A stretch of 64,000 nucleotides of DNA from Streptosporangium sp. NBC_01755. Its GTDB lineage: Bacteria > Actinomycetota > Actinomycetes > Streptosporangiales > Streptosporangiaceae. Position numbers and translations under genes: made by a program. Shown piece by piece: positions 10,301-20,594 of the stretch (positions are counted from its first letter, which is position 1; every line of letters begins with the position of its first letter). The notes beneath the pieces are model-generated. The model was not told the origin of the DNA and searched no databases. It saw nothing but the letters and a program-made list of their open reading frames with translations. Location of the stretch: NCBI RefSeq assembly GCF_035917995.1, contig NZ_CP109131.1, positions 7,936,001-8,000,000 on the forward strand. Direction: 5' to 3'.

Positions 10301-10496
10301 CCTGGCTGCGGGCGGTGGGCGGCGGGCGCTCACCCCATATCGCCCCGGCGAGCAGGTCGACGGGGGCGACCCGCCCCGCGCGCAGGATGAGCGTGGCGAG
10401 AATAATTCGCTGGCGTGACCCTCCGATCGAGACCCGTTGCTCACCTACCAGGACTTCAAGTGGACCGAGAACGCGAAACGACAGAGCAGTGTCCAT
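7293..10496 (-). CDS. AfsR/SARP-family regulator with BTAD, NB-ARC and TPR domains
   Basis: This 1067-residue regulator has the large SARP architecture. An OmpR-type winged helix covers about 1-95 (RVLGPLEVLVG start, GxIWG, RRAFVEAG recognition region) and a bacterial transcriptional activation domain about 100-250. A Val-Pro-Ala-Ser repeat linker lies at about 258-275. The NB-ARC ATPase follows (about 310-620), with P-loop GVGGVGKS near 338 and Walker B-like VLLLLDNA. The C-terminus is a TPR array (about 690-1040). Such proteins activate antibiotic clusters by binding direct heptamer repeats, with ATP turnover and TPR contacts modulating activity. It sits next to the NRPS operon and is the obvious candidate for its regulator. 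ATG 10496 has only a weak GGTGG upstream. The end overlaps the small peptide gene on the other strand. Confidence 0.93.
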   Translation of the reverse strand: MDTALSFRVLGPLEVLVGEQRVSIGGSRQRIILATLILRAGRVAPVDLLAGAIWGERPPPTARSQVVICVSGLRRAFVEAGAPANLLGTSSPGYILQADLSQVDVLLAERLAAKARAAESAGDLSGAARLFAEACGLWRGPVLAGIESAFVESEARRLDDRQLTLTEERVQLELALGRHRELIDDLAVFVDANPLRERLRAQLMLARYRCGRRAEALDTYRIGRMHLVEELGIEPGTELQVLHDAILRDAPELTPAPARVTVPASVPASVPASVPVSEAATGSELAPAEPVAPVEHGVVPAQLPADAPCFVGRTIEIAELDALLDKRIGQGLLTIALITGVGGVGKSGLAVHWAHRVASRFPDGQLFVNLRGYDLNAQPLAPGAVMDRFLRAFGIAGERIPEDLDERAGLLRTVIGRRQVLLLLDNARVIDQVRPLLPGSGTCCVIVTSRDPLGDLAAREGASVIHLEVLGAADSAALLAGVADSVVMDEDPQAAALLGELCDGLPLALRIVGARLTTRSYWTPARLAKRLADERRRLDELSYGQLTVRASFALSYRDLSSEAALMFRRLGLLEAPDFASWAGAALLDIDGLDAEDLIDQLVDAQLVEVLGPDGADQVRYRFHDLVRLYARERAHEEEPPEDRLAAVTRALSCWLVLAEEAHQREYGGAFTQLHGSVPRWRPADTDELLERPLDWLDAERGALVAAVSQAAHLGASELCWDLAVTATTLFEARSHFDDWRTTHETALAAARRTGDLRGEAAVLCSTGSMYLFQQMPERAGECLWAARELFERLDDSYGMALALRNISLLDRLAGRFDTALEGFLTAKRIFAAVGDRFAEAHVLGGIAQVHVDQGRAELAEPLLRQALEVFRQLGSERGQAQILNRLGETLLRQDRPGEAEATSRAALALVRERQDGIGQAYILCGLGEIQVRQNRLEAAVESLDEALAIAQEVRERFVEARIHLAFGQLHARRGRFDEAVAHLLETFEISTELDTRLWRFRALSALGEVFLLKGDEAAASDALNRALDCGTDTDSEDYRRIRARLATLSGISAESSGPCAVAGDVSD
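9676..9711 (-). repeat. 12-bp tandem repeat, three copies, in SARP linker
   Basis: Three perfect 12-bp units (ACGGAGGCGGGA on the plus strand) encode the repeated Val-Pro-Ala-Ser linker between the BTAD and NB-ARC domains of the SARP protein. Being in frame, copy changes would only alter linker length. Confidence 0.9.
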
Positions 10497-10950
10497 GCGC
10501 CACCATCAGGGAGTGTCCGACTGCCCCTTGCGTAGGGTGAATTACTTATTCACGAAAAACACCATTTCAGCAGTATTTATCATGGGATGTCCAGTCTTAT
10601 TTTGCGTGCGCAGCCGAACACGGCGCCACTTGCGGGATTGTTGGAGATTACCGCGACCGGACATCCGTATTCACGCCGAACGACGCAACCGGAACCACGA
10701 GGGGTACCGGAAGGACACAAAGAGGCGCGACAGGCCCGGGCGATACCGGTGTGGCCGCCCGGACTCCGGCGCCTCCTCAGGCTCCGCCCTCCGGTGCGAA
10801 GTGGTCATGTGGCGGAGGGCGGGGCGATCCTCCCCGTCACGGAGGCAGAAGATCTGTACCGGCTTGTGTCACCTCCCGCCGGAGTCCCCGGCCACCATGG
10901 GCCATCCGCCCTGGTCACGGCTTGGGGGACGCCGGCCTGTGTCATCGGGT
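10497..10950. other. intergenic region upstream of SARP gene
   Basis: These 454 bases separate the SARP start from the stop of the secreted-protein gene. It holds the SARP promoter and a short inverted repeat (10537-10553), and locally AT-richer sequence at 10540-10600. I see no convincing gene or RNA in the rest; open frames here lack ribosome sites and family similarity. Confidence 0.6.
10537..10553 (-). promoter_or_regulatory. inverted repeat upstream of SARP gene
   Basis: Perfect 6-bp arms GTGAAT and ATTCAC with a 5-bp spacer lie 41-57 bases upstream of the SARP start codon in an AT-rich pocket. The position suits an operator or promoter element for the regulator; the binding protein is unknown. 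Confidence 0.4.
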
Positions 10951-11409
10951 TCAGGCGGAGCCGACCTTGAGGCACTTCTTGAGCGCGTCCCTGGAGCTCC
11001 GGTGCAGTGGCGCGACCTTCGAGAGCGCCGCGTCGCGCGCCTGCAGATACTTGGCCCCGGCGGCGTTGTACGCCTCCATTGCCTTCGCGGTGGCGGGATC
11101 CGCCTCCGGCGCGCCTGCCCCGAGCGGTTGCGGGGCCGTCTTCGAAGAGAGCTTGTCCACGTCCGCGGCGGCGCCGGCCTTCGCCAAGGCGTCATGGGCG
11201 ACCTTGACCTCCGGGACCGCCTCGACGCCCGCGATGGCGTCCTCGGCGTCCAGCAGCGCGAGATGCTCCTGGGCACACGCGGCCGGAGCGGGAACGACCG
11301 CGGCGGTGGCGGCAGTGGCGGTGGCAGTGGTGGCGGCGACACCTGCGGTGGCCAGGGTGGCGAGAAGGCCGACGGCGACGAGCCCCGTCGCGGCGATGCG
11401 GATGTGCAT
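10951..11409 (-). CDS. secreted hypothetical protein
   Basis: A 152-residue protein of no family I recognise. ATG 11409 is chosen over the longer frame because GGGAG lies just upstream and a clean signal peptide starts there: MHIR, a hydrophobic stretch AATGLVAVGLLATLATAGVAA, then an Ala/Thr-rich stretch to about residue 40. The mature part is about 110 residues, helical and Ala-rich. It has one Cys near each end (AACAQEH and KKCLKVGSA), which could form a disulfide once exported. A following gene on the same strand also encodes a protein with paired cysteines at its end, but nothing ties them functionally. Confidence 0.72.
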   Translation of the reverse strand: MHIRIAATGLVAVGLLATLATAGVAATTATATAATAAVVPAPAACAQEHLALLDAEDAIAGVEAVPEVKVAHDALAKAGAAADVDKLSSKTAPQPLGAGAPEADPATAKAMEAYNAAGAKYLQARDAALSKVAPLHRSSRDALKKCLKVGSA

Positions 11410-11698
11410 GGGTACTCCCGTTAGTGCTGAGGGTTGATCTGCACGGGACCTCATGCACCGCGATGACCATGAGTAATCGCCGGGATACCTCAAGTTCACA
11501 CCAAGGATCGTGCGCCCCGCGCACCCCCGCGGTCCCAGCCGGGACATCGGCCACAATTCGCCACTCCCGACGGCCGCCCTCCACCGCGTGGCCCTCGGTG
11601 CACGTACCGCGTTCCCGCCGTCGACGGTTCGGGAAGACATGCGGTGCTACCGGGCGATGCCGACCTCGCCTGTTCGGGCGGCCCGGTCCCACACCCGG
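11410..11698. other. intergenic stretch between two minus-strand genes
   Basis: Apart from the ribosome site and presumed promoter of the secreted-protein gene close to 11410, I see no gene or structured element here. The terminator-like hairpins of the upstream gene begin at 11699. Confidence 0.5.
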
Positions 11699-11744
11699 CC
11701 GCCGACGTATCCCGTCGGCGGCGAGCCGATCTCCCGACCGGCTC
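11699..11744 (-). terminator. hairpins just downstream of the NAG-repeat gene
   Basis: Two inverted repeats lie immediately after the stop of the gene ending at 11746. One has 9-bp arms CCGCCGACG/CGTCGGCGG with a 5-base loop (11699-11721); the other has 6-bp arms GAGCCG/CGGCTC (11723-11744). No T-tract follows, which is usual for actinomycete terminators. Confidence 0.55.
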
Positions 11745-11745
11745 G

Positions 11746-12855
11746 CTAGGGCAGGCCGTTCCTGCTCTTGTAGTCGTTCCAGACCCGCACGCAGTAGGCG
11801 TAGCGCCAGTCGCCGGGGGGCAGGTGGCGGCAGGCGTAGGCGGCGCTGATTCCGGCGGCGCTCCCGCCCCCGGCACCCGGATCCGACGGCCGGCTCCTGG
11901 ACACCGAGGGCGAGGGCGACCTGGTGACCGGTGCGCCCGCCCTGGTCGTACGGGACTGCGACCGTGCCTTCCGCGCCCCGGGGCGCGACCGCCTCGATGC
12001 GGTGTTCCCCGCGTTCCCCGCGTTCCCCGCGTTCCCCGCGTTCCCCGCGTTCCCCGCGTTCCCCGCGTTCCCGAGGGTGTTCGCGGTGTTCCCCGCGGCG
12101 TCGCCGACCCCCTGGCCGGTGCTTCCGTTCGCCTGCCTGGCGTTGCCGGTCACCGGCGTGGCGCCGGCCCGCGCGGAGCCCCGGTCCTCCCGGCTCTCGC
12201 GGTTCCGCTTGACTCGCTTGACCCATTCGTTCCGGGAACCGCCGGCGGTGCCGGAAAGGGCCCGCTCAGCCGGCAGGACCCGCACCGGGTCACGGTGCGG
12301 CCCCCTTCCCCTGCCCACCGGAGCCTTCCGCTCTCCCGCGGGGGCCCCGGCCGCCGCCGGGGCTCGCGGTGGCGTGATCACCATGTCGTGATCCGCGAGG
12401 AGGCGCTCCGCGGGAGGCGCCGGCGCCCTGCTCGCGGTGGGCGTCCCGGCCCACGGGGACCAGCCGGACGACCAGACGCCGACCCCTGCGGCGACGAGGA
12501 ACCCGGCGACCAGCGCCGGCCCCAGGAGCTGGTCGCGCGAGAGCCTCGACCACGGCCGCTGCCAGGGGCTGGGCGGCGGCGGCATGGAGAAAGGCCTGCT
12601 GTCGAGGTATGTCCAGGAATGACGGGCCGGTGGCCGGGCGGTCTCTTCGTCCGCCTGCTCGTCCTTCCCGTGCCGCGCGATCCCGTGGGGTGTCGGTGCT
12701 TCCTCCTGCCACCGTCCATCGGGTTCGGGAAGGGTCGCGGGCCCGGCGGAGTGCGGAGGATCTGCCGGCCGGAGCCGCGAGTCGCTGTACGGCATGCGTC
12801 CTCGCGGTCTGGCGTTGAGGCCGTGGCCGTGAGTCCGATCGTGCTCACCGTACAT
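11746..12855 (-). CDS. membrane-anchored hypothetical protein with Asn-Ala-Gly repeats
   Basis: A 369-residue protein with no recognised catalytic domain. ATG 12855 is preferred because GGGAGG sits seven bases upstream. The first 100 residues are polar and Pro-rich. A single membrane segment LLGPALVAGFLVAAGVGVW lies near 111-130, followed by a long disordered Arg/Pro/Ala-rich region. Seven Asn-Ala-Gly units occur near residues 263-284. The C-terminal 31 residues look folded and conserved in style: AYACRHLPPGDWRYAYC and then WNDYKSRNGLP, with two cysteines. The layout suggests a type II membrane protein with an extracytoplasmic tail ending in a small Cys-containing module. Function unknown. 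Confidence 0.65.
   Translation of the reverse strand: MYGEHDRTHGHGLNARPRGRMPYSDSRLRPADPPHSAGPATLPEPDGRWQEEAPTPHGIARHGKDEQADEETARPPARHSWTYLDSRPFSMPPPPSPWQRPWSRLSRDQLLGPALVAGFLVAAGVGVWSSGWSPWAGTPTASRAPAPPAERLLADHDMVITPPRAPAAAGAPAGERKAPVGRGRGPHRDPVRVLPAERALSGTAGGSRNEWVKRVKRNRESREDRGSARAGATPVTGNARQANGSTGQGVGDAAGNTANTLGNAGNAGNAGNAGNAGNAGNAGNTASRRSRPGARKARSQSRTTRAGAPVTRSPSPSVSRSRPSDPGAGGGSAAGISAAYACRHLPPGDWRYAYCVRVWNDYKSRNGLP
12004..12066 (-). repeat. 9-bp tandem repeat, seven perfect copies
   Basis: Seven identical copies of GTTCCCCGC (plus strand) follow each other without change, with a partial eighth. They encode the Asn-Ala-Gly repeats of the protein on the minus strand. Identity at the DNA level indicates recent expansion or slippage. 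Confidence 0.95.
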
Positions 12856-13039
12856 CTCGCCTCCCGTATCGCGTCCGACCTCCCCTAGCCTGGCAAAAAT
12901 CACACACTGTATGCGGCACATGACAGTACGGTCTTACCGATCTGTTATCAGCACCAGGCCGCAAAGATAAAGAAATGCGGTGAAGTGCTCGACGGCGGTG
13001 TCGAGACCGGTCACAGGCGACGCCGGCCGCCGGTTCGGA

Positions 13040-16777
<3,738 letters not shown>

Positions 16778-16784
16778 CAGACCA

Positions 16785-16801
16785 CCTCCCACTGTGGGAG
16801 G
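16785..16801 (-). promoter_or_regulatory. anti-Shine-Dalgarno hairpin of metH
   Basis: On the minus strand CCTCCC (16796-16801) pairs with GGGAGG (16785-16790) across the 5-base loop ACAGT. The GGGAGG arm is the ribosome site of metH. The other arm shares three bases with the riboswitch pseudoknot strand (16799-16804), so the two folds exclude each other. Confidence 0.75.
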
Positions 16802-16865
16802 CGCCCTTGGTGAACGATCGAGGCCGAGCGTGGCGGACCTGAGTCCGTTGCAGCGCCTCTCGACC
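16799..16865 (-). promoter_or_regulatory. SAH riboswitch candidate in metH leader
   Basis: Read on the minus strand, the leader folds as the S-adenosylhomocysteine riboswitch. P1 pairs GGTCGAG (16859-16865) with CTCGGCC (16822-16828). The pseudoknot pairs AGGCGC (16853-16858) with GCGCCT (16799-16804). The conserved loop TGCAA (16848-16852) is followed by P2 hairpin CGGAC/GTCCG (16834-16847) and CCACG (16829-16833). The order and the GCGCTGCAA core match the known family, which lies upstream of ahcY, metH and metF and turns genes on when SAH accumulates. Pairing is complete apart from one G-U. Confidence 0.85.
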
Positions 16866-17004
16866 TGAGAACCGAGGGTACCGAAAAAGGGATGACTGCA
16901 CCAAAAGCTGATTCTCAACTTGGATTTGCCGACCAGACCGCGCGAGCCGCAGGGGACGGTGCGGGTCGTTACCGTCACCCTGCGGCCTGCGACCTTTACA
17001 ATGT

Positions 17005-17017
17005 AGATTTAAAATCT
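17005..17017. promoter_or_regulatory. AT-rich palindrome upstream of metH leader
   Basis: AGATTT-A-AAATCT is a perfect palindrome in otherwise GC-rich DNA, about 140 bases upstream of the riboswitch. It could be part of the metH promoter or an operator; no specific protein is indicated. Confidence 0.3.
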
Positions 17018-17040
17018 CTCGGCGTGGCCTTCCCGCCGGC

Positions 17041-17159
17041 GTGGCGGGGCAGGGCGCCTGCCAGGCTTGGAAGACGCCGTCGTTCTGGCCGCCTGCCTCG
17101 ACCAGGCACCGGACATCGCCGTGGGCCTGGCCGGCTACGACCGGCAGGGGCGATGGTGA
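17041..17159 (+). pseudogene. fragment of FAD-dependent monooxygenase, frameshifted
   Basis: The plus strand encodes VAGQGACQA (17041-17067) and then, after a one-base frameshift, LEDAVVLAACLDQAPDIAVG and a short tail to TGA 17157-17159. Joined, this is the classic GQGACQALEDAVVLA motif of PHBH-type flavin monooxygenases (the second FAD-binding motif and following helix). No N-terminal FAD-binding half is visible upstream and the C-terminal domain is missing, so it is a decayed remnant of about 40 codons. It lies between metH and a DUF574 methyltransferase, both on the opposite strand. Confidence 0.7.
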
Positions 17160-17250
17160 GCCACCGATCAACCGGCGAACGAGTGCGACATGGGGCTGGA
17201 TCTCGTCCCCGGTATGCCTGGCGCGAAGGTCGACCGGGGCATCCGCGGGA

Positions 17251-18054
17251 CTATCGCTTGTAGGCGATCCCGCCGTACATGAGCCGCTGGCCGACGGTCA
17301 GCTGCGCCGGGATCGGCCCGTCGGGTCGCCACAGGGGCAGCGCGACGACGCCCGGTTCGAGCAGCTCGAACCCGTCGAAGAACGCGGTGATCTCCTCCGG
17401 CGTCCGGAACCGGCCGGTGCCGAGCAGCGCGAGGTACTTCTGCTCCGCGTCACGGGAGTCCTGGCTGGAGGCGCAGAAGTGGGTGATGAAGAGGTAGCTG
17501 CCCGACGGGACCGCCGCCATGTAGGTCTCGACGATTCCCCGGGGGTCGTCGTCGTCGTGCAGGTGGTGCAGGACCCCGACCAGCATCACGCCCACCGGCC
17601 GGTCGAGGTCGATGAGCCGCTTGACCGCCGGGTCGGCGAGGATCGCCTCGGTGTCACGCAGGTCGGAGGTGACCATCGCCGTACGGTCGTTCTCCGCCAG
17701 CAGCGCCCGGCCGTGGGCCAGCACCATCGGGTCGTTGTCGACGTAGACGACCCGCGCCTCGGGATTCACGCCCTGGGCGACCTGGTGAGTGTTCTCCACG
17801 GTCGGCAACCCCGAGCCGAGGTCGATGAACTGGGTGATGCCCTGCTTCGCCAGGAACCGCACCCCCCGGCCGAGGACCTGACGGTTGTAGGTCGCCACGT
17901 CGTAGATCTCGGGGACGATCTTCACGATCTCCGCGACGAAGGCCCGATCGACCTCGAAGTTGTCCTTGCCGTTGAGGACGACGTCGTAGGCCCTGGCGAT
18001 GCTGGGCCTGGTCGTGTCGATGCCGACGTCCCGCTCATCCCTCTTGTCGGTCAC
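17251..18054 (-). CDS. DUF574-type SAM-dependent methyltransferase
   Basis: This 267-residue protein is a member of the actinomycete methyltransferase group once called DUF574 (Methyltransf_19), numerous in Streptomyces and relatives. Seen motifs are the N-terminal TTRPSIARAYDVVLNGKDNF, the SAM-binding FIDLGSGLPT near residue 96 and VVYVDNDPMV. The GTG start at 18054 has AAAGGA six bases upstream. Substrates of this family are mostly unknown; many copies sit beside regulators. It is transcribed toward metH, and the monooxygenase fragment lies between them, so no operon with metH is implied. Confidence 0.88.
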   Translation of the reverse strand: MTDKRDERDVGIDTTRPSIARAYDVVLNGKDNFEVDRAFVAEIVKIVPEIYDVATYNRQVLGRGVRFLAKQGITQFIDLGSGLPTVENTHQVAQGVNPEARVVYVDNDPMVLAHGRALLAENDRTAMVTSDLRDTEAILADPAVKRLIDLDRPVGVMLVGVLHHLHDDDDPRGIVETYMAAVPSGSYLFITHFCASSQDSRDAEQKYLALLGTGRFRTPEEITAFFDGFELLEPGVVALPLWRPDGPIPAQLTVGQRLMYGGIAYKR

Positions 18055-18387
18055 AGGGGTCCTTTCCTCGTGATCTCGGGGTGATCCGAGAGATCATATG
18101 ACGTAGAAAGCCAGTAAAGATGGCCCTTCGACCACGATCACGATCACGAAAGCCCCGACCTCGGGTCAGGCGCCCCGCCGCAGCCAAAAGGTGTCCGGCG
18201 ACCACCATCCGATCCGGGCAGCGTCTCCTGTCCGACTTCGCCGGCAGGGGAGCCGTGTCCCGCCCCACCCGGGACAGAAGTCCCCTGGAGCCAGGAAGAT
18301 CCAGGACTCCCGGCATGACCCCGCTCCCTGGCCGCCCGGGACGCGGCGCGGAGACAGTGGTACCTCCAGCAATCAAGGAGGAAGACC
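18055..18387. other. divergent intergenic region
   Basis: These 333 bases separate the minus-strand methyltransferase from the plus-strand membrane protein and should hold both promoters. A short CGATCA repetition (18136-18147) and modest inverted repeats around 18270-18310 are visible, but I see no gene and cannot assign operators. Confidence 0.5.
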
Positions 18388-19005
18388 GTGTCCGTTCACA
18401 TACAGCCGAGCAACGTCAATCCGGACGGGGCCGCCGCGCCCTTCGCCGCCGCGGCACCGCAGCAGATCCGCATCGCCGGGGTACTCCTGGCCATCGGGGC
18501 CACGGCATGGGGGGCCGGTACGGTCATCGTGGGTGACAAGATCCAGGAAGGCATCCAGACACTCGACACCGTCACCGGAATGCTTTTCATCGTGGGGGTC
18601 TTCGCCCTGGTCCGGGTGGTCCTGGCCACCCGGGGGACAGGCGACGGGTGGAGCCGGGTGATCCCGGCCGGGCTGCTGGCACTGCTTCCCGGCGCGTTCC
18701 TGCTGAACGTGTTCTCCTTCGGTTACGCGACCCACGACGACTTCCCGCTCGCGCTGATGATCCTCGACGCCTGCTGGCCGCTCAGCATGCTCGGCATGCT
18801 GGTTCAGGGCATCGCGGTCGCGGTGACCGGCCGCTACCAGGGGCTGCTGCGCTGGCTGCCGCTGCTGGCGGGACTCTGGTTCCCCGTGACCATGCTGGCC
18901 CAGATCTTCGGCGGTTCGATCGTGTCGACCTACGTCAGCGCGGCGTGGCTGCTGGGCACCTACGCCCACCTCGGGCTCCGGCTCACCGTCCGGCCGACGC
19001 TCTGA
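18388..19005 (+). CDS. multi-pass membrane protein, unknown function
   Basis: This 205-residue protein starts at GTG 18388 with AGGAGGA seven to nine bases upstream. After a 25-residue polar Ala/Pro-rich N-terminus come about six hydrophobic segments: around 28-47, 62-80, 90-110, 118-145, 150-172 and 178-195. No catalytic motif is seen. Single charged residues lie mainly in the loops (GDGWSR, GRYQGLLR). It resembles the many small uncharacterised actinomycete integral membrane proteins. The next gene downstream is on the opposite strand, so it appears to be a single-gene unit. Confidence 0.7.
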   Translation: MSVHIQPSNVNPDGAAAPFAAAAPQQIRIAGVLLAIGATAWGAGTVIVGDKIQEGIQTLDTVTGMLFIVGVFALVRVVLATRGTGDGWSRVIPAGLLALLPGAFLLNVFSFGYATHDDFPLALMILDACWPLSMLGMLVQGIAVAVTGRYQGLLRWLPLLAGLWFPVTMLAQIFGGSIVSTYVSAAWLLGTYAHLGLRLTVRPTL

Positions 19006-19144
19006 CCTGCCGCCTCGGCGATCGGGGAGTCCCCCGCCCTCTGAGGCCCGGGCAGCACCGGTCATCGGCAGGGAGCCCGGAGGCACCCGGCGAGGTTCCC
19101 TCGACGGCGGCCAAGGGAGTCGTTGTCTCGGCGGTCCGGCAACC

Positions 19145-19573
19145 TCATCGAATCTCGGGCGGTTCCTCGGGCGGTTCCTCGGGCGGTTCCTCGGGCGGTT
19201 CCTCGGGCGACGGACCGAACGTGTCGGGAAAGGCGCGCTCTCCGAGCGTCTCCGGATCCTCCGACGGGTCGGACGGGTCGAGGAGTTGCCGCACGGGCGG
19301 CCTGTCGAGGAACGTGGAGACGGCCTCGACCACCCCCTCCCCCAGGGGTCGGAACGCGTCGACCACGGCCTGGGCAGGCGGACCAAGGCGGCTGCCGACC
19401 TCCTGGAGGAGGTCTTCCAGCACCTGCGGCAGCGGTGGCACCGGCAGGCCCGACTGGGACTTGGGGTGGGCCTTCTCCGGCGGTGTCCAGCGCATCGAGT
19501 CGTCACTCATGGCGAGCCATTCGTCGACGGCGCCGTCGATGGAGTCGAGCACGTGATCGGAATCGTCTGGCAT
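19145..19573 (-). CDS. acidic hypothetical protein with Pro-Glu-Glu-Pro tail
   Basis: A 142-residue acidic protein with no recognised domain. The N-terminal 100 residues look helical and amphipathic (VLDSIDGAVDEWLAMSDDSM, then VLEDLLQEVGSRLG and AVVDAFRPLGEGVVEAVSTF). The tail is PEEPPEEPPEEPPEEPPEIR, encoded by identical 12-bp repeats. Starting ATG 19573 has GGGAGCC just upstream. No signal peptide or membrane segment is apparent, so it is probably cytoplasmic. Function unknown. Confidence 0.6.
   Translation of the reverse strand: MPDDSDHVLDSIDGAVDEWLAMSDDSMRWTPPEKAHPKSQSGLPVPPLPQVLEDLLQEVGSRLGPPAQAVVDAFRPLGEGVVEAVSTFLDRPPVRQLLDPSDPSEDPETLGERAFPDTFGPSPEEPPEEPPEEPPEEPPEIR
19155..19202 (-). 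repeat. 12-bp tandem repeat, four copies
   Basis: Four perfect TCGGGCGGTTCC units (plus strand) encode the repeated Pro-Pro-Glu-Glu tail of the protein on the minus strand. Confidence 0.92.
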
Positions 19574-19775
19574 GGCGGCTCCCCTCTTGACCGGGATCCG
19601 ATAAGACGACGGTACCTCGCCCCGCCGCCACCGGGCAGAGGCGGCCCGGCGACAAGGTGGTGGCGGGAGCCCGCGGACGACTTCCGGGCCGTCCTCCCCG
19701 GTACGGCGGCGGAATTTCGATCATCAAAGCCCGCCAAACTGGCATAACCCCCTCATCTGGGGGAATGAGCTGTCG

Positions 19776-20426
19776 GTGCTCTCTCAAACTCGTCCCGCCA
19801 GCGGGGACACTCTCGCCTTCCTCGGCGCGATCATGCGTAATCCCCAGCAGCTGGGGGCGATCGCCCCCAGCTCGAAGGCCGTCGCCCGCCTGGCCGCGTC
19901 GGTGATCCCGGCCACTCCCGGAGCCGTGGTCGTCGAGCTCGGTGCCGGCGGCGGGGTGATCAGCGACGCGATCCGCGACCGCCTGCCGTCCGGAGGGCGG
20001 CAGCTCGCCGTGGAGGTCAACGAGGGCATGGTGAGCCACCTGCGACGCAGCAGGCCCTGGCTTGAGGTGGTCGCCGGTGACGCGGGGGATCTGGGCAAGC
20101 TGCTGAGGCAGGCCGGTCTGTCCCATGCCGACTCGATCGTCTCCTCCCTTCCCTGGACCCTGTTCGAGGAGTCGCGGCAGGAGCGCATCCTGGAGGAGAT
20201 CTCGGCCTCGCTCGCCCCCGGCGGCACCTTCAGCACCATCACGACGCTGACCGTGCTGCCGCTACAGCGTTTCCGGCACTTCCGTGGCCTCATGGAGAAC
20301 GCCTTCGCCACCGTCGGCACCCTGGGCCCGATCTGGTTCAACGTGCCGCCCGCCCTGGTGTACACCGGGGTCCGGGCGAGTGAGCGGCCGGCAGAGGACG
20401 TCTCCGGCGAGCCGGGCGAGGGTTGA
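19776..20426 (+). CDS. class I SAM-dependent methyltransferase (phospholipid N-methyltransferase/rRNA dimethylase-like)
   Basis: This 216-residue protein resembles the actinomycete group related to phosphatidylethanolamine N-methyltransferase PmtA and KsgA/Erm-like enzymes. Features are an N-terminal FLGAIMRNPQQLGAIAPSS segment typical of PmtA-like proteins, motif I VVELGAGGGVISDAI, an acidic loop VEVNEGMVSHL, and the motif IV region SIVSSLPWTLF. The last lies where the catalytic N/S-L-P-F/W motif of amino-methylating enzymes sits. This favours N-methylation of a lipid head group or a base, but the acceptor is not determined. GTG 19776 is used; a GGGGG tract about 12 bases upstream is a poor ribosome site, so the start is less certain than the family. 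Confidence 0.78.
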   Translation: MLSQTRPASGDTLAFLGAIMRNPQQLGAIAPSSKAVARLAASVIPATPGAVVVELGAGGGVISDAIRDRLPSGGRQLAVEVNEGMVSHLRRSRPWLEVVAGDAGDLGKLLRQAGLSHADSIVSSLPWTLFEESRQERILEEISASLAPGGTFSTITTLTVLPLQRFRHFRGLMENAFATVGTLGPIWFNVPPALVYTGVRASERPAEDVSGEPGEG

Positions 20427-20540
20427 CATCACCTGCTGGAGCGGCATCCCTCCCGTCCGGGTGGCGGGGGGGTTCCCGCAGTGCTGATCGACGCCCGCCC
20501 GCCTGTGGTCGAATTGCCCCTCCAGCGGCAACTTCAGTAA

Positions 20541-20560
20541 CCGATAATCCGGCTAATCGG
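20541..20560 (+). promoter_or_regulatory. imperfect inverted repeat upstream of LLM oxidoreductase
   Basis: CCGATAATCC and GGCTAATCGG are abutting arms matching at 8 of 10 positions, 34 bases before the ATG of the oxidoreductase. It suits an operator for an unidentified repressor or activator. Confidence 0.35.
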
Positions 20561-20594
20561 AATAAACTTCCGCTTGGCACGGGTTGCCGCCTGC

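Noticed and set aside
12004-12066. CRISPR-like array
   Set aside because: Units are 9 bp with no spacers; it is an in-frame amino-acid repeat.
16799-16920. Cobalamin or SAM-I riboswitch in the metH leader
   Set aside because: No B12-box or S-box core sequences; the pairing order and the GCGCTGCAA core fit the SAH class.
16778-16978. N-terminal extension of methionine synthase to the ATG at 16978
   Set aside because: The extension covers the structured leader; GTG 16777 has a proper ribosome site and gives the usual protein start.
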